Assembly: GCA_964017045.1 (NCBI GenBank) | Contig: OZ024795.1 | Coordinates: forward strand, 49,834,850-49,898,849 | Source: Omphiscola glabra | Lineage: Eukaryota > Mollusca > Gastropoda > Lymnaeidae | DNA length: 64,000 bases | Direction of reading: 5' to 3' | Shown: one piece after another, positions 23,489-34,995 of the stretch | Layout: each line of letters opens with the position of its first letter | Numbering within the stretch: the stretch's first letter is position 1 | Translations under genes and position numbers: made by a program | The notes under the pieces: generated by a model | What the model was told of the DNA's origin: nothing | Database searches by the model: none | What the model saw: the letters and a program-made list of their open reading frames with translations, nothing else

Positions 23489-24120
23489 CAATAACTTCAC
23501 CAGAATCAACATTCTTCCCATTTTAAAGGATCACTTTCAATAGACCAAAGGGCAGGACCATAAAGCCATGATCCACGAAGGACCTTAATTAGTTCATTAT
23601 TAGTTTCAGTTAAGAAAAACTCCTCTCACATGAAGCCCACGGATCGTAATAAATAATTGTAGGCTTAATTGTGGCTTAATTATGGACTGTCTTAACAGAA
23701 TCGTGGGGTCAAGGGAGAAGTAATACACTGAGGCACCCCATTCCTCTCTTAGCATATTCAAGCAGAAAAAGTATTTTTGCCCAAGGTCCACTCTGACTCT
23801 AACGCACCCGTCACACATGAATATTATATCATTTTGGTTGTGGCACCACTTAAAGGATATGGTTTTGGCCCAAGATTAGCTTTGCCCCCGGACTCTATAT
23901 AGACTCTATATAGTCAAGTTATATAATATATATTATATTAAATTGAAGGAAAATCATAATTTTTTTGTTCAAGAAAATCATTTTCAATAATAACATGCTT
24001 TTAACAAGGTTCGATACTATCTCTTTGATCAGGGATTGAGGAAACATCGAGGGCGACGAAGGCTCTAGAACGAAACGGAATATATGGTTTGGGGATCGGA
24101 CTCATTCAGGATCTTACCAG
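23489..24120. other. Single-copy spacer
   Basis: AT-rich single-copy DNA with a TATATA-rich patch (~23900-23940). No gene or TE end recognised. Confidence 0.5.
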
Positions 24121-24163
24121 AACATGTGTGGGAGTGGGCTAATTCAGTCACTCCCCATAACAT

Positions 24164-24977
24164 TATTATTATTATTATTATGGGTAGTTTTCTATAGCTC
24201 ACCACGCTGTACATACAAGGTACCCTAGCCTAGTGCTGGGCTCACCACGCTGTAAATACAAGGTACCACAGCCTAAGGCTGGGCTCACCACGCTGTACAT
24301 ACAAGGTACCACAGAATAGGGCTGGGCTCACCACGCTGTACTTACAAGGTACCCAAGCCTAGGGCTGGGCTCACCACGCTGTACATACAAGGTACCCAAG
24401 CCTAGGGCTGGGCTCACCACGCTGTACATACAAGGTACCCAAGCCTAGGGCTGGGCTCACCACGCTGTACATACAAGGTACCCAAGCCTAGGGCTGTACA
24501 TACAAATTAAAATGAACTTAAAAAATATATATTAAAAACCAACCATTCCATATCAATTGACATGTGACGTCATGGACGGCACTCTGCAGCATCGTTTAAC
24601 TTTCAGAGGGGGAATCAGTCAGGATAGTCAAGTTTAAAGAGGTGTGTTTTGAGTGCAGTTTTGAAGTCTGTGATGGTTGATATATTTCTGATGTGTAGTG
24701 GAAGAGAATTCCATTGTTTGGGGGCACAGTAAGAGAAAGATCTTTCACCGTATGTTTTTGTGCGAGTCTTAGGGACAGAAAGAATACGATCGTCTGCGGA
24801 GGAGCGAAGCTGTCGAAGGGGTGAATAGACAGAGAATTTCGGTTAGATAGGAAGGGCAGGAATTCGAGAAAAAGTTGTGGCACAGAACAGAGAGTTTATA
24901 ATCAATCCGTGCTTGTACAGGGAGCCAATGAAGTGAATGAAGTAGTGGTGTGACGTGATCACGTTTTTTGCCTTTAA
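24164..24977 (-). mobile_element. 5'-truncated LINE with RT C-terminus
   Basis: On the minus strand, 24977 to 24615 encodes a C-terminus typical of CR1/L2/Jockey-like LINEs. DHVTPLLHSLHWLPVQARIDY opens it, then CPSYLTEIL, TRTKTYGERSFSYCAPKQW, NSLPLHIR and DFKTALKTHLFK, ending at a TGA at 24615. One frameshift near 24820 breaks the frame between the FTPS and LRSSADD parts. The 3' UTR follows, holding a 43-bp tandem repeat (24200-24495), and then an (AATAAT)n tail at 24164-24181. The whole block splits a 38-bp minisatellite and AACAT is repeated at both junctions, as expected of a TSD. Inactive. Confidence 0.8.
24200..24495. repeat. 43-bp tandem repeat inside LINE 3' UTR
   Basis: About 7 copies built on CTCACCACGCTGTACATACA and AAGCCTAGGGCTGGG. 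Its reverse complement resembles the 38-bp array after the second LINE copy (GTACAGCG, GTGAGCC, AGCCCTAGGCT shared). Confidence 0.92.
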
Positions 24978-25172
24978 AACATGTGTGGAAGTGGTCTAAT
25001 TCAGTCACTCCCCATAACATGTGTGGTAGTGGGCAAATTCAATCACTTCCCATAACATGTGTGGAAGTGGGCTAATTCAGCCACTCACCTAGAACATGTG
25101 TGGGTGAGTGAGCTAATTCAGCCACTCACCAGAACATGGGTGGGAGTGGGCTAATTCAGCCACTCACCAGAA
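24978..25172. repeat. 38-bp minisatellite, split by LINE
   Basis: About 5 copies built on AACATGTGTGG and GTGGGCTAATTCAG with CACTCACC/CACTCCCC ends. One further copy lies left of the LINE insertion at 24121-24163. Confidence 0.9.
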
Positions 25173-25914
25173 TATGTGGCACATTCCCGAGTTTAGTTTT
25201 GCTTCATCCAACAATAAAATCTATATTATCTCTAATTAGTCAATGTTATCACTAAGTGGGTCATTGATGGCTGATTTCTACGCTAAAGAAATACTTTAGG
25301 CGTCTTGTGTTTAAACTGCATAATGGTGTAAAAAGTTGTGTTGGTCAAAATATGGATGATATGGTCGCCTTGACCTGGTTGTGTTTATGAAAAGATTCTT
25401 TGTAAAGCCCTATGTTATTCAAGTTGCACACGATATAAAAATCATTATAAAATTATACGTCTGGTACTACTGTGCAAAAAATGAAAAATTTCTTGTAGAT
25501 ATAAACTAGTGAGAAATGCGCTGTACTTAGTCTGAGTTTGGTTGCCTTCTACTAAGTCTACGTACCTCAATAATACTTATTAACCAGACTGTGTCATCCT
25601 GAGAACGGATATGAGGTGTCCCTGGGTTAAGCAATTGAAAATGTAGCCAAGCATTCTTTCTCGAACATGTTTAAAAAAAAATCCTTTTTGATAAAAACAA
25701 CAAATATTTTCATTAAAAGCGAATTTTAATTACTGCGATCAGGAAATTAATTGTGCATATCCTAAGGCCCCCTCGGGGCCCAGCGTCCCAGCGGCGTCGC
25801 ACTAGATTAGGAGGCACTTGAGATAAAAAGTGTGCCTCTCCTTCCTGGCAGATAAAGATATCAGAGGATTGATGGACATATTCTACTCATGTCGGATTAT
25901 TTTAAGACATGAGC
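25173..25914. other. Single-copy spacer
   Basis: AT-rich except a GC patch near 25768-25800 (GCCCCCTCGGGGCCCAGCG). No gene recognised. Confidence 0.5.
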
Positions 25915-26325
25915 GTTCGTCAAAGTGACACTATTGACATCAAGTCTGTTATGTTAATTGAACGTGACACTATTGACATCAAGTCTGTTATGTTAATTGA
26001 ACGTGACACTATTGACATCAAGTCTGTTATGTTAATTGAACGTGACACTATTGACATCAAGTCTGTTATGTTAATTGAACGTGACACTATTGACATCAAG
26101 TCTGTTATGTTAGTTGAACGTGACACTATTGACATCAAGTCTGTTATGTTAATTATACGTGACAATGTTGACATTAAGTCTGTGGCGTTAATTTAACGTG
26201 ACCCTGCTGACAATAAGTCTGTGACGTTACTTGAACGTGACACTACTGACATCAAGTCTGTTATGTTAATTGAACGTGACAATGCTGACATTAAGTCTGT
26301 TATGTTAATTGAACGTGACTCTATG
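25915..26325. repeat. Minisatellite, 39-bp unit
   Basis: About 10.5 copies built on GTGACACTATTGACATCAAG and TCTGTTATGTTAATTGAAC. Right-hand units are more diverged. The 39-bp unit equals 13 codons, so the open frames are incidental. Confidence 0.95.
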
Positions 26326-26466
26326 GACACATGCACACCAAACCACACAGCATTTTTAACTCAAATAGGCGACACAAGCGGAAGTATAAGATATAAAACA
26401 CGAAACCTAAGGTGGTGGGTTGAGTTTAAGGTGGAGACCAGGAACGACAATGGAGCGAATGAGTTG

Positions 26467-27340
26467 TATAGATGGCTACATGGTATAAGGGAGACATACA
26501 AAGACATCGGTTGGTACAGCTGGCTACATGGTATAAAGGGAGATATACAATGACATGGGTTGGTATAGATGGCTACATTGTATAACGGATACATACAATG
26601 ACATGTGTTGGTATAGATGGCTACATGGTATAAGGGAGACATACAATGACATGTGTTGGTATAGATGGCTACATGGTATAAGGGAGACATACAATGACAT
26701 GGGTTGGTATAGATGGCTACATTGTATAACGGATACATACAATGACATGGGTTGGTATAGATGGCTACATGGTATAAGGGAGACATTCAATGACATGAGT
26801 TGGTATAGATGGCTACATGGTACAAGGGAGACATACAATGACATGAGTTGGTATAGATGGCTACATGGTATAAGGGAGACATACAATGACATGAGTTGGT
26901 ATAGATGGCTACATGGTATAAGGGAGACATACAATGACATGAGTTGGTATAGATGGCTACATGGTACAAGGGATACATACAATGACATGAGTTGGTATAG
27001 ATGGCTACATGGTACAAGGGATACATACAATGACATGGGTTGGTATAGATGGCTACATGGTACAAGGGATACATACAATGACATGGGTTGGTATAGATGG
27101 CTACATGGTACAAGGGATACATACAATGACATGGGTTGGTATAGATGGCTACATGGTACAAGGGATACATACAATGACATGGGTTGGTATAGATGGCTAC
27201 ATGGTACAAGGGATACATACAATGACATGGGTTGGTATAGATGGCTACATGGTACAAGGGATACATACAATGACATGGGTTGGTATAGATGGCTACATGG
27301 TACAAGGGATACATACAATGACATGGACTGGAATAGATGG
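26467..27340. repeat. Minisatellite, 48-bp unit
   Basis: About 18 copies built on GGTATAGATGGCTACATGG and GACATACAATGACATG. Left units have GTATAAGGGAG, right ones GTACAAGGGAT. One further unit (28155-28203) lies on the far side of repeat X2, so X2 sits within this array. The 48-bp unit keeps frames open on both strands. Confidence 0.96.
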
Positions 27341-28153
27341 TGTTATGTAGGTGACGTGTTTTCCAGCACGCTTTCCCAGTGCATGACCTCTTACAGTAAA
27401 CACACTCGAGGCCGTTTTTTGGGTGTGGCTAGCGAAATAATAGTCTCCCTTTAACCTTGTTTATAAAACGTTAGGTATAGCCTGTTCTTGTCGAATATTG
27501 TAGAATAATATAGAGTATGCGGGAAGCAGTTACACTGCGTATTCTTTTCTGGAATAATCTAACAGAAGTAGACAATAAAAAGGCCAAAGATTGATGGAAG
27601 GAAGTCAGATCCTTTATCACGAGACTTGGAGCGTGGGTTATTATTGTGCTACTAGACAGTGCGTGTTTACAGAGGCGTAGCTAGAGGGTTTGGCGCCCGG
27701 GGACAAGATTCGCGCCCGGGGACAATATTCGCGCCCGGGGACAAAATTCATTTTAAAGCGCCCTCTTTTCCTTTTTTCAACCCTCAACCCCATTATTTTC
27801 ATCAATAAAATAATACCAAAGCACATTTTGGCGCCCCTAACTATCTGGCGCCCGGGTACATCTGTACCCCCCTGCCCCCTACGCTACGCCTCTGCGTGTT
27901 TACTGTGTATGTGTAGCGTTCTTTTCTTCTTTGTACGGCTTTTGCACACTGTACTTTTATTACCATAGTACCGGTACCAGCCAAACTGTAAGTCAATAGT
28001 TTTAATCATATTTGTTTGATTTTGTAATTATTATAATTCACACATTAAAAACGTATTAATTGTAATCAGCCCTGGTTTGAGTATCGTATTATTTGGTTAT
28101 TGTGTTTAAAATTTGGTACCGTCTTTTGTTATGTACTGTTAAGGGAGATAACA
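27341..28153 (+). mobile_element. LTR-like repeat, family X copy 2
   Basis: Homologous to 15500-16042 and interrupted at 27670-27894 by a hAT MITE. Without it and one TSD copy the element is about 580 bp. It starts TGTTATGTAGG and ends GGGAGATAACA, giving short inverted TGTTAT/ATAACA ends like an LTR. The TATA-like segment of copy 1 corresponds here to AATAAAAAGG. Minisatellite flanks both sides (27340 and 28155), but I could not define a clean 5-bp TSD. An LTR remnant is likely. Confidence 0.6.
27670..27894. mobile_element. hAT-type MITE nested in X2, perfect TSD
   Basis: TIRs read CAGAGGCGTAGCTAGAGGG on the left and, in reverse complement, CAGAGGCGTAGCGTAGGGGG on the right. A perfect 8-bp TSD, CGTGTTTA, lies at 27662-27669 and 27895-27902. 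The 225-bp element has no transposase. Near its left end three tandem copies of a ~19-20-base GC-rich motif (GCGCCCGGGGACAA) occur at about 27692-27750. Nesting makes it younger than X2. Confidence 0.9.
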
Positions 28154-28409
28154 AAGATATGGACTGGTATAGATGGCTACATGGTATAAGCGAGACATAC
28201 AAAGTTGTATGCAGTTATTAGAAGAGAGAAGATAGGTCATGACCTACACTTACTAGAGCTCTAGACTGGTGTTGTGGTCACAAACTTTGATTCTAATTGA
28301 AATCAGTGGCGTAACCAGCGTTGATTTCGCCCGTGGTGTGCCAAGTATTTTGTCGTCCACTGCAAAGAAAAATAAACTATGCAGTTTGTCCCAAACTATA
28401 AAGGAAATA

Positions 28410-28850
28410 ATGCCGGTGGTTCATGTGAGGGACCGATGGTTCATGTGAGGTACTGATGGTTTATGTGAGGGACCGGTGGTTCATTTGAGAAATGTAATCA
28501 GGGACCAGTGGTTTACGTGAGGGACCGGTGGTTCCTGTGAGGTACCGATTGGTTCATGTGAGTGACCGGTGCTTCATGTGAGAAATGTCATCAGGGACCA
28601 GTGGTTCATGTGAGGGACCAGTGGTTCATTTGAGGAACCGGTTGTTCATTTGAGAAATGTCACCATGGGGCCAGTGGTTCATGTGAGGGACCGGTGTTTC
28701 ATATGAGAAATGTGACCAGGGAACAGTGGTTCATGTGAGCAATGTGACCAGGGACCAGTGGTTCATTTGAGAACTGCTATCAAGGACCAGTGGTTCATGT
28801 GAGGGACCGGTGGTTCATGTGAGAAAGTCACCATGGGACCAGTGCCAGAT
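28410..28850. repeat. Degenerate 20-bp repeat
   Basis: About 21 units mixing GTGGTTCATGTGAGGGACCG and AGAAATGTCATCAGGGACCA forms. Two 20-bp motifs interspersed in irregular order. Confidence 0.88.
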
Positions 28851-28914
28851 TTATATTTTCTTTTAATTTGACTATAAATATTCATCTGGTGCGGGCCGGC
28901 AACGCAAGAATCGC

Positions 28915-29120
28915 AGACCACATTAGAATGTAGTAATCTACATTAGAATGAAATTTTCTATATTAGAATAATGTTCTACATTAGAATGAAATGTTCCACA
29001 TTAGAATGAAATTCTCTGCATTAGAATGAAATGCGCTTCATTGGAATGAAATTGTCTACATTAGAATAATGTTCTACATTAGAATAATGTTCTACATTTG
29101 AAATGAAATTCTCTGCATAG
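28915..29120. repeat. Degenerate ~20-bp repeat
   Basis: About 10 imperfect copies of ACATTAGAATGAAATTCTCT, some shortened to ~16 bp. Confidence 0.8.
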
Positions 29121-29224
29121 GGTGCTACTGTGTTATACTAAAGGCACGACTTGTTCTACTTCACGTCATTCGGTTCCAACATCAACGCAATAACTATAAT
29201 AATACTTGTATTTAATGACTCCAA

Positions 29225-29712
29225 CAGTTATTTTTCTCGGTTACATCATTAAATGTAAAATGTTTCTCTGTTACATCATGAAATGTAAAATGTTTCTCTG
29301 TTACATCATTAAATGTAAAATGTTTCTCGGTTACATCATTAAATGTAAAATGTTTCTCGGTTACATCATTAAATGTAAAATGTTTCTCGGTTACATCATT
29401 AAATGTAAAATGTTTCTCTGTTACATCATGAAATGTAAAATGTTTCTCTGTTACATCATGAAATGTGAAATGTTTCTCTGTTACATCATTAAATGTAAAA
29501 TGTTTCTCTGTTACATCATTAAATGTTAAATGTTTCTCTGTTACATCATTAAATGTAAAATGTTTCTCTGTTACGTCATTAAATGTAAAATGTTTCTCTG
29601 TTACATCATTAAATGTAAAATGTTTCTCTGTTACATCATTAAATGTAAAATGTTTCTCTGTTACATCATGAAATGTGAAATGTTTCTCGGTTACATCATG
29701 AAATGTGAGGAT
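29225..29712. repeat. Minisatellite, 30-bp unit
   Basis: About 16 copies built on TTACATCATTAAATGTAAAA and TGTTTCTCTG, with C/G variation at the end of the unit. Two overlapping plus-strand frames are open because the unit is 10 codons. Confidence 0.96.
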
Positions 29713-30332
29713 GATGTTTTAAGATAGAGACAGTTTTGATGGATTGCAGGGGAGGGGCGTTGACCGCGTATGACCAACGCCCCTATTACGCATCCCCAAT
29801 TTGTTTCCAGCTCGCCTCAATCTTTCCTTTAAATATAAGACATAGAAGAATTATTGTTAGGGAGGGAGTCTTTCAAAGTCTCTGTGTTTAAGTAACACAA
29901 AAACTATGACTTATCTGTCGTACTAAGATAAAGCCAAAGTGCTCTAGTGTACTGTGTTAGTGGCAAGGAAGAGAACAGCGCCAATTATTTCAGTTAAAAG
30001 CAGATAACAACTTATTGTAATGAGGTGCTTATTTTCAGGACTCTTAATACCGCTTGGGATATCTCTATCACTCCCTCTATCTCACTCACCACTCTCTATT
30101 TCTCTCTCTTTCTTTCACTCAGTCCATCTCTCTTTCTCCCCCCTGACTACGCTACCACCAGTTCAACGACCTTAGCAGAGGTTCTCAACTTTGAAGAAAT
30201 CTACCCGCAACAGCTTTATTTTGTATTCAAACGTGATGAGAATGTGAATGAAGGGGTGGAGGGTATCTAAAGAAACAGTATTACTTTAATTAGAATGTCC
30301 GGGGAAATGGTACAATGCTTGTGATGACCTAA
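29713..30332. other. Spacer with a 10-bp-stem hairpin
   Basis: Single-copy DNA. A perfect inverted repeat, AGGGGCGTTG (29753-29762) and CAACGCCCCT (29775-29784), could form a stem with a 12-base loop. A CT-rich patch lies at ~30062-30140. No gene recognised. Confidence 0.6.
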
Positions 30333-30632
30333 TCCTACGAACTCGACCCGATCCCACCAACTCCACCCGACCCCACCAACTAGACCCGATCCCACCAACT
30401 CAACCCGATCCCACCAACTCGACCCAATCCCACCAAATCGACCTGATCCCACCAACTCGACCCGATCCCACCAACTCGACCCGATCCCACCAACTCGACC
30501 CGATCCCACCAACTCGACCCGATCCCACCAACTCGACCCGATCCCACCAACTCGACCCGATCCCACCAACTCGACCCGATCCCACCAACTCGACCCGATC
30601 CCACCAACTCGACCCGATCCCACCAACTCGAC
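30333..30632. repeat. C-rich 19-bp minisatellite
   Basis: About 16 copies of AACTCGACCCGATCCCACC. The left six units are diverged and the right ten are nearly identical. Because 19 is not a multiple of 3, the three open minus-strand frames arise by rotation. Confidence 0.96.
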
Positions 30633-30685
30633 CGAGGTTTGTTTTAGCGTTACATGTTTGTTTGCTTCTTCATCTAAAATAATTC

Positions 30686-31515
30686 AATGAAGTGTTTGAT
30701 GACTAGATAAGTCAATGAAGTGTTTGATGACTAGATAAGTCAATGAAGTGTTTGATGACTAGATAAGTCAATGAAGTGTTTGATGACTAGATAAGTCAAT
30801 GAAGTGTTTGATGACTAGATAAGTCAATGAAGTGTTTGATGACTAGATAAGTCAATGAAGTGTTTGATGACTAGATAAGTCAATGAAGTGTTTGGTGACT
30901 AGATAAGTCAATGAACCATCTGATGACTAGATAAGTCAATGAAGTGTTTGATGACTAGATAAGTCAATGAAGTGTTTGATGACTAGATAAGTCAATGAAT
31001 TGTTTGGTGACTAGATAAGTCAATGAAGGGTTTGATGACTAGATAAGTCAATGAAGTGTTTGATGACTAGATAAGTCAATGAATTGTTTGGTGACTAGAT
31101 AAGTCAATGAAGGGTTTGATGACTAGATAAGTCAATGATGTGTTTGGTGACTAGATAAGTCAATGAAGTGTTTGATGACTAGATAAGTCAATGAAGTATT
31201 TGATGACTAGATAAGTCAATGAAGTGTTTGATGACTAGATAAGTCAATGAAGTATCTGATGACTAGATAAGTCAATGAAGTGTTTGATGACTAGATAAGT
31301 CAATGAAGTGTTTGATGACTAGATAAGTCAATGAATTGTTTGGTGACTAGATAAGTCAATGAAGGGTTTGATGACTAGATAAGTCAATGATGTGTTTGGT
31401 GACTAGATAAGTCAATGAGGTGTTTGATGACTAGATAAGTCAATGAAGTATTTGATGACTAGATAAGTCAATGAAGTGTTTGATGACTAGATAAGTCAAT
31501 GAAGTGTTTGATGAC
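30686..31515. repeat. Minisatellite, 28-bp unit
   Basis: About 30 copies built on AAGTCAATGAAGTGTTTGAT and GACTAGAT. Variants (ATTGTTTGG, AGGGTTTG, TGTGTTTGG) recur in the same order, showing multi-unit block duplications in the middle of the array. Confidence 0.96.
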
Positions 31516-32865
31516 TTTAAGTTAGAGAAGACAATGTGTTTGTCTAGCTGGCGTGATTTATAAAGGATACCCCCATACACATACTTTATTTTACCACTTC
31601 AAAAACAAAAAACAAAAAAACAAGAAGGAAAGAGAAAAATGAAAACATTTGTTTCCTGTAATCTGGAAGTCATTTTGTTTTTGCTATAGTCTGTTTGTTT
31701 TTGCTATAGTCTGTTTGTTTTTGCTAAAGTCTTTTTGTTTTTAAGTAAGACTTCCTTTGATATATTTATTATTATTATTATTATTATTACCGCGCTATAT
31801 ATGACAACTAATAATAATAATAGTTTGATATTTGATAACAACACAGTGTAGGCTAGTGTAGGCTAGTGTAGGGCAAAGGTGAAAACTGCGTTCCTGATAG
31901 AAAAGAACAGACTATATGTTGAGACATGCTAGAATGAATTTCACCAGGGTGTCTTTCAGATGAAATTTACTCGCAAGTAACAAAACAAAAACTTTATTGG
32001 GAATACTTCTAAGTTTTATTGTCTAAAGTGAAATCCAATTTCTTGAAATAAGCGTCACATCCGTCTCGTTCTCACCACCAGTCCTGTACTCTCCAACTGT
32101 CATGTCCTCTCCATCAGTCCTGTCCTCTCTATCCGCCCTGTCCTCTGTATCCGTCAAGTCCTTTCTTTCAAAAAGCCGTCCTTTAACCTTGTTACCTTAC
32201 CGTAAGCACCAAAGAAGCTTGTAGATCAGTTGGGGCACCACTTACACCCTCGACGGCAACGTTCGCGACCTAATCCCATTACAGAGCTCCACCACTCGGC
32301 CAGTGTTGTCTCCCTGTGTCACGCGTTGTTTACACTCAGGCTAAAACTTGGCTTGTGTCTGCCATCAGGTCGCTTACAGCAGCGTCATTAAACCACACAT
32401 CGGCCTGAATTCTTACAGCCCTGGATAATTACATAGATTTGTCTGGGCGATTGATTAATTTATTACAATTTTATGAAAGCTTGCTGATAATTTAGCATTT
32501 TGGTGAAAATTTCGCATTTTGGTGAAAATTGATCTGAATCAATCGTTCTGAGATTTTTTTCCGGTCAACATACCCTTAAAAAAAAGGGGGGGGGGGGGAT
32601 AAGCTCATCATTTGCAACCCCCCATCCCCACTGGCATTTTTAACCTATTTAAAAATTCTTAGAATAATACTTTGCACTATTTAAGATATTGACACATTTA
32701 AATGTCAATAATATTTATATACACTATGTGAAGATTCAATTTAAAACAAGTTTGTTTGTAGTTTAAAATAAATCGATAGTCAGCTGATTAATTTGGTCGA
32801 CCTGTACCTGGGGCTTTAAATTAGGATAAAAATTTAGCAACAACATTATTTTTCTTTAGGTCTTC
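31516..32865. other. Single-copy spacer with microsatellites
   Basis: The longest stretch with little tandem repetition. It holds ~3-4 copies of GTCTGTTTGTTTTTGCTATA (31676-31740), an (ATT)n run (~31765-31790), short GTCCTGTCCTCTC repeats near 32090-32165 and a G run at 32586-32598. No gene recognised on either strand. Confidence 0.55.
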
Positions 32866-33530
32866 AATGGTCGATCCTTCTGTCAGGTTCACCAAAACAT
32901 TTCATTGAAAAACTGCAGAAAGTTCAAAACTCACTTTCTAAGTCAGTTCTAAAGGCTAAAAAGAAGTGATCAAGTCACTCCACTACTTCACTCACTTCAT
33001 TGGCTCCCTATACAGGCACTCATTGATTACAAGCTATCTGTTCTCTGTCACAACGTGTTCTCTGGTTCCTGTTCTTACTATCTTACTGAACTTCTTACTG
33101 TCCATCACCACATCGATAACTTCGTTCCTCCGAAGAAACGGGAACTATTTCTGTTCCCAGAACACGCACTAAGACATATGGTGAACGATCTTTCTCTTTC
33201 TGTGCCCCAAACAAAGGAGTTATCTTCCATTTAACATCCGCAATATAACGACCATCGCTGCCTTCAAAACTGCCCCAAGTACTGTACCGACTCATTCTCA
33301 CCCCAATTCTAACTGATAAACAACGCTCGGTGCTACTGGATCCTGTCCAATGACTAAACAGGGGGTAGATAGTACTTGGGTGGGTGAGGTCAAGCTTTTC
33401 AACAATTATTGTTTTTAAACGTAAACGTTTCTGTAATTGCTAATTTTTATGTGTAGCACATTGATCCTAGCCCTAGGCTGGGGTACAGCGCTATATACGT
33501 GAGCCTAGCCCAAGGCTGGGGTATCCGGTG
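32866..33530 (+). pseudogene. Decayed LINE RT C-terminus, copy 2
   Basis: Translating across frames gives the same landmarks as the 24.6-kb LINE: FIEKLQKVQNS, LAPYTGTH/HWLPIQALIDYKLSVLC, SYYLTELL and TKTYGERSFSFCAP. Several frameshifts and stops separate them. It is clearly the same or a closely related CR1/L2/Jockey-like family, older than copy 1. Its 3' UTR begins with two 38-bp units (33460-33525) and is then split by a hAT-like insertion. The UTR repeats resume at 34996. Non-functional. Confidence 0.75.
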
Positions 33531-34995
33531 CAGGGCTACCACACCTTGGGAAATTTCCCGAGATCTTGGGAATTCATGACCCACATTGGGATCTGGGGAA
33601 TAATTTTGAAAATCAGGCAAAACCTTGTGAAATATTAACAAAGGGAAGATTTTTTTTTTTACATATTTTGAAAACGCAAACAACATATGTGATAAAAGTT
33701 AAAATGAAACTAAAGCAAAATAATTTTTTAAGTAACAAGGAACAAAATAAATGTTTTAATTCTTTTTATTTTTTAGAACCCCTCACAAATAAATAAATAA
33801 ATAATCTTCTTAAATTAAAGATAATATTGTGAAGTCTTAAAAAGTTAATTAAAGAAATTCAATTTCTCTCTTTTTTTTACGTTGAAGATTTACAAATTAC
33901 ATCCAGGTGTTGAATGTTTATCAAATTGACCTTGTACACCATATGCATAGAGCAGTCTCAACAATAAATAAACCGATAATAAAACTTGAAATCTCAAAGG
34001 AAATCAATATAGACTATTAATATTATAAAATTTGAGGTGGGGTGGGGGCGGTAGTCTCGGAAACTTTATCATTAGGCTCTTAGACATTAGCAGCCATAGT
34101 CATACCAAAAACAGTACAAGCGAAAGAGTGAAAGATAGTGTCCAATCAAGAACCCATAGTAAAATTGAATGAATTTCCATTACTTCTACAATGTATTCAA
34201 ACTATGATGCGATGCATCTGTCAAAAAATCCAGCCTAATTTTCATCAATTGGAAAAAATATTTGTGGATTGACACATGGGTAATGAAGATATTAAAAGTA
34301 TACATTGTAGGATTATAAATGAAAAGTTTAATTAAACAGTATTTTGTTTGAAAAACAATTATTATATGGTAAATTAACAAGAAAAAGAAAAAACGTATTC
34401 TTTTCATAATAATATCAGTACATTTTAACTACAATTATTATTATTAAATTCTGCTTAATTTTTCTTGCAAATCCCATTACTAATCAACAGACTTACAATA
34501 AGAAAAAAACAATTTGTTGAAGGCCATTTTGCCCTTGTAAAAGAAATTCTGTATTGATTAGCCTTGTGAGCTTTGTTTCCAAGTGACTTCTAATTACACA
34601 TGTATTGTAGATTATATTTGTACCATAAAATTTGGAGGTAATATTTAGTATCCTAACTCAAGTGGGAATTGATATTTTGGATTATAAATTAATTTTTTTT
34701 TTCAAAGTTCATTTCAAATTTATTTTATGTGAGAAACTTTTTTAAAAATGTCCTTTTAAATAAATTTGAGTCCATTACTGTACCATGTGTTTTAATTTGA
34801 GTCCATTACTGTACCATGTGTTTTAATTTGAGTCCATTACTGTACCATGTGTTTTAATTTGAGTCCATTACTGTACCATGTGTTTAATGGGCATTAATTC
34901 AAGCTATCAAAGCAAGCAATTAATTACATAGAAATACTTTGGAAATATTTTGACCAAATCTTGGGAAATTTTAAAAAAGTGAGTGGCAGCCCCGG
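33531..34995. mobile_element. Non-autonomous hAT-like element, ~1.47 kb
   Basis: The left end reads CAGGGCTACCACACCTT. The right end in reverse complement reads CGGGGCTGCCACTCACTT, and both run into CTTGGGAAATTT-type sequence, so the ends are inverted repeats. It interrupts the LINE-derived 38-bp repeat. Flanking 8-mers ATCCGGTG and GTACAGTG match at only 5 of 8, so the TSD is decayed. The interior is very AT-rich, with four copies of a 31-bp repeat (TTGAGTCCATTACTGTACC) at ~34766-34885 and no transposase. Confidence 0.6.

Noticed and set aside
24121..25172. An intact LINE gene
   Set aside because: Only the last ~120 codons of the reverse-transcriptase ORF remain, with a frameshift. It is a truncated insertion.
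26467..28203. Clean 5-bp TSD around family X copy 2
   Set aside because: The flanks are minisatellite, but the 5-mers next to the TG and CA ends (GATGG, AAGAT) do not match, so no TSD is claimed.
28304..28360. Complete hAT MITE starting CAGTGGCGTAACCAG
   Set aside because: The left-end motif is convincing, but no matching right terminus or 8-bp duplication could be found. At best a fragment. Similar lone ends lie at 41763 and 50555.
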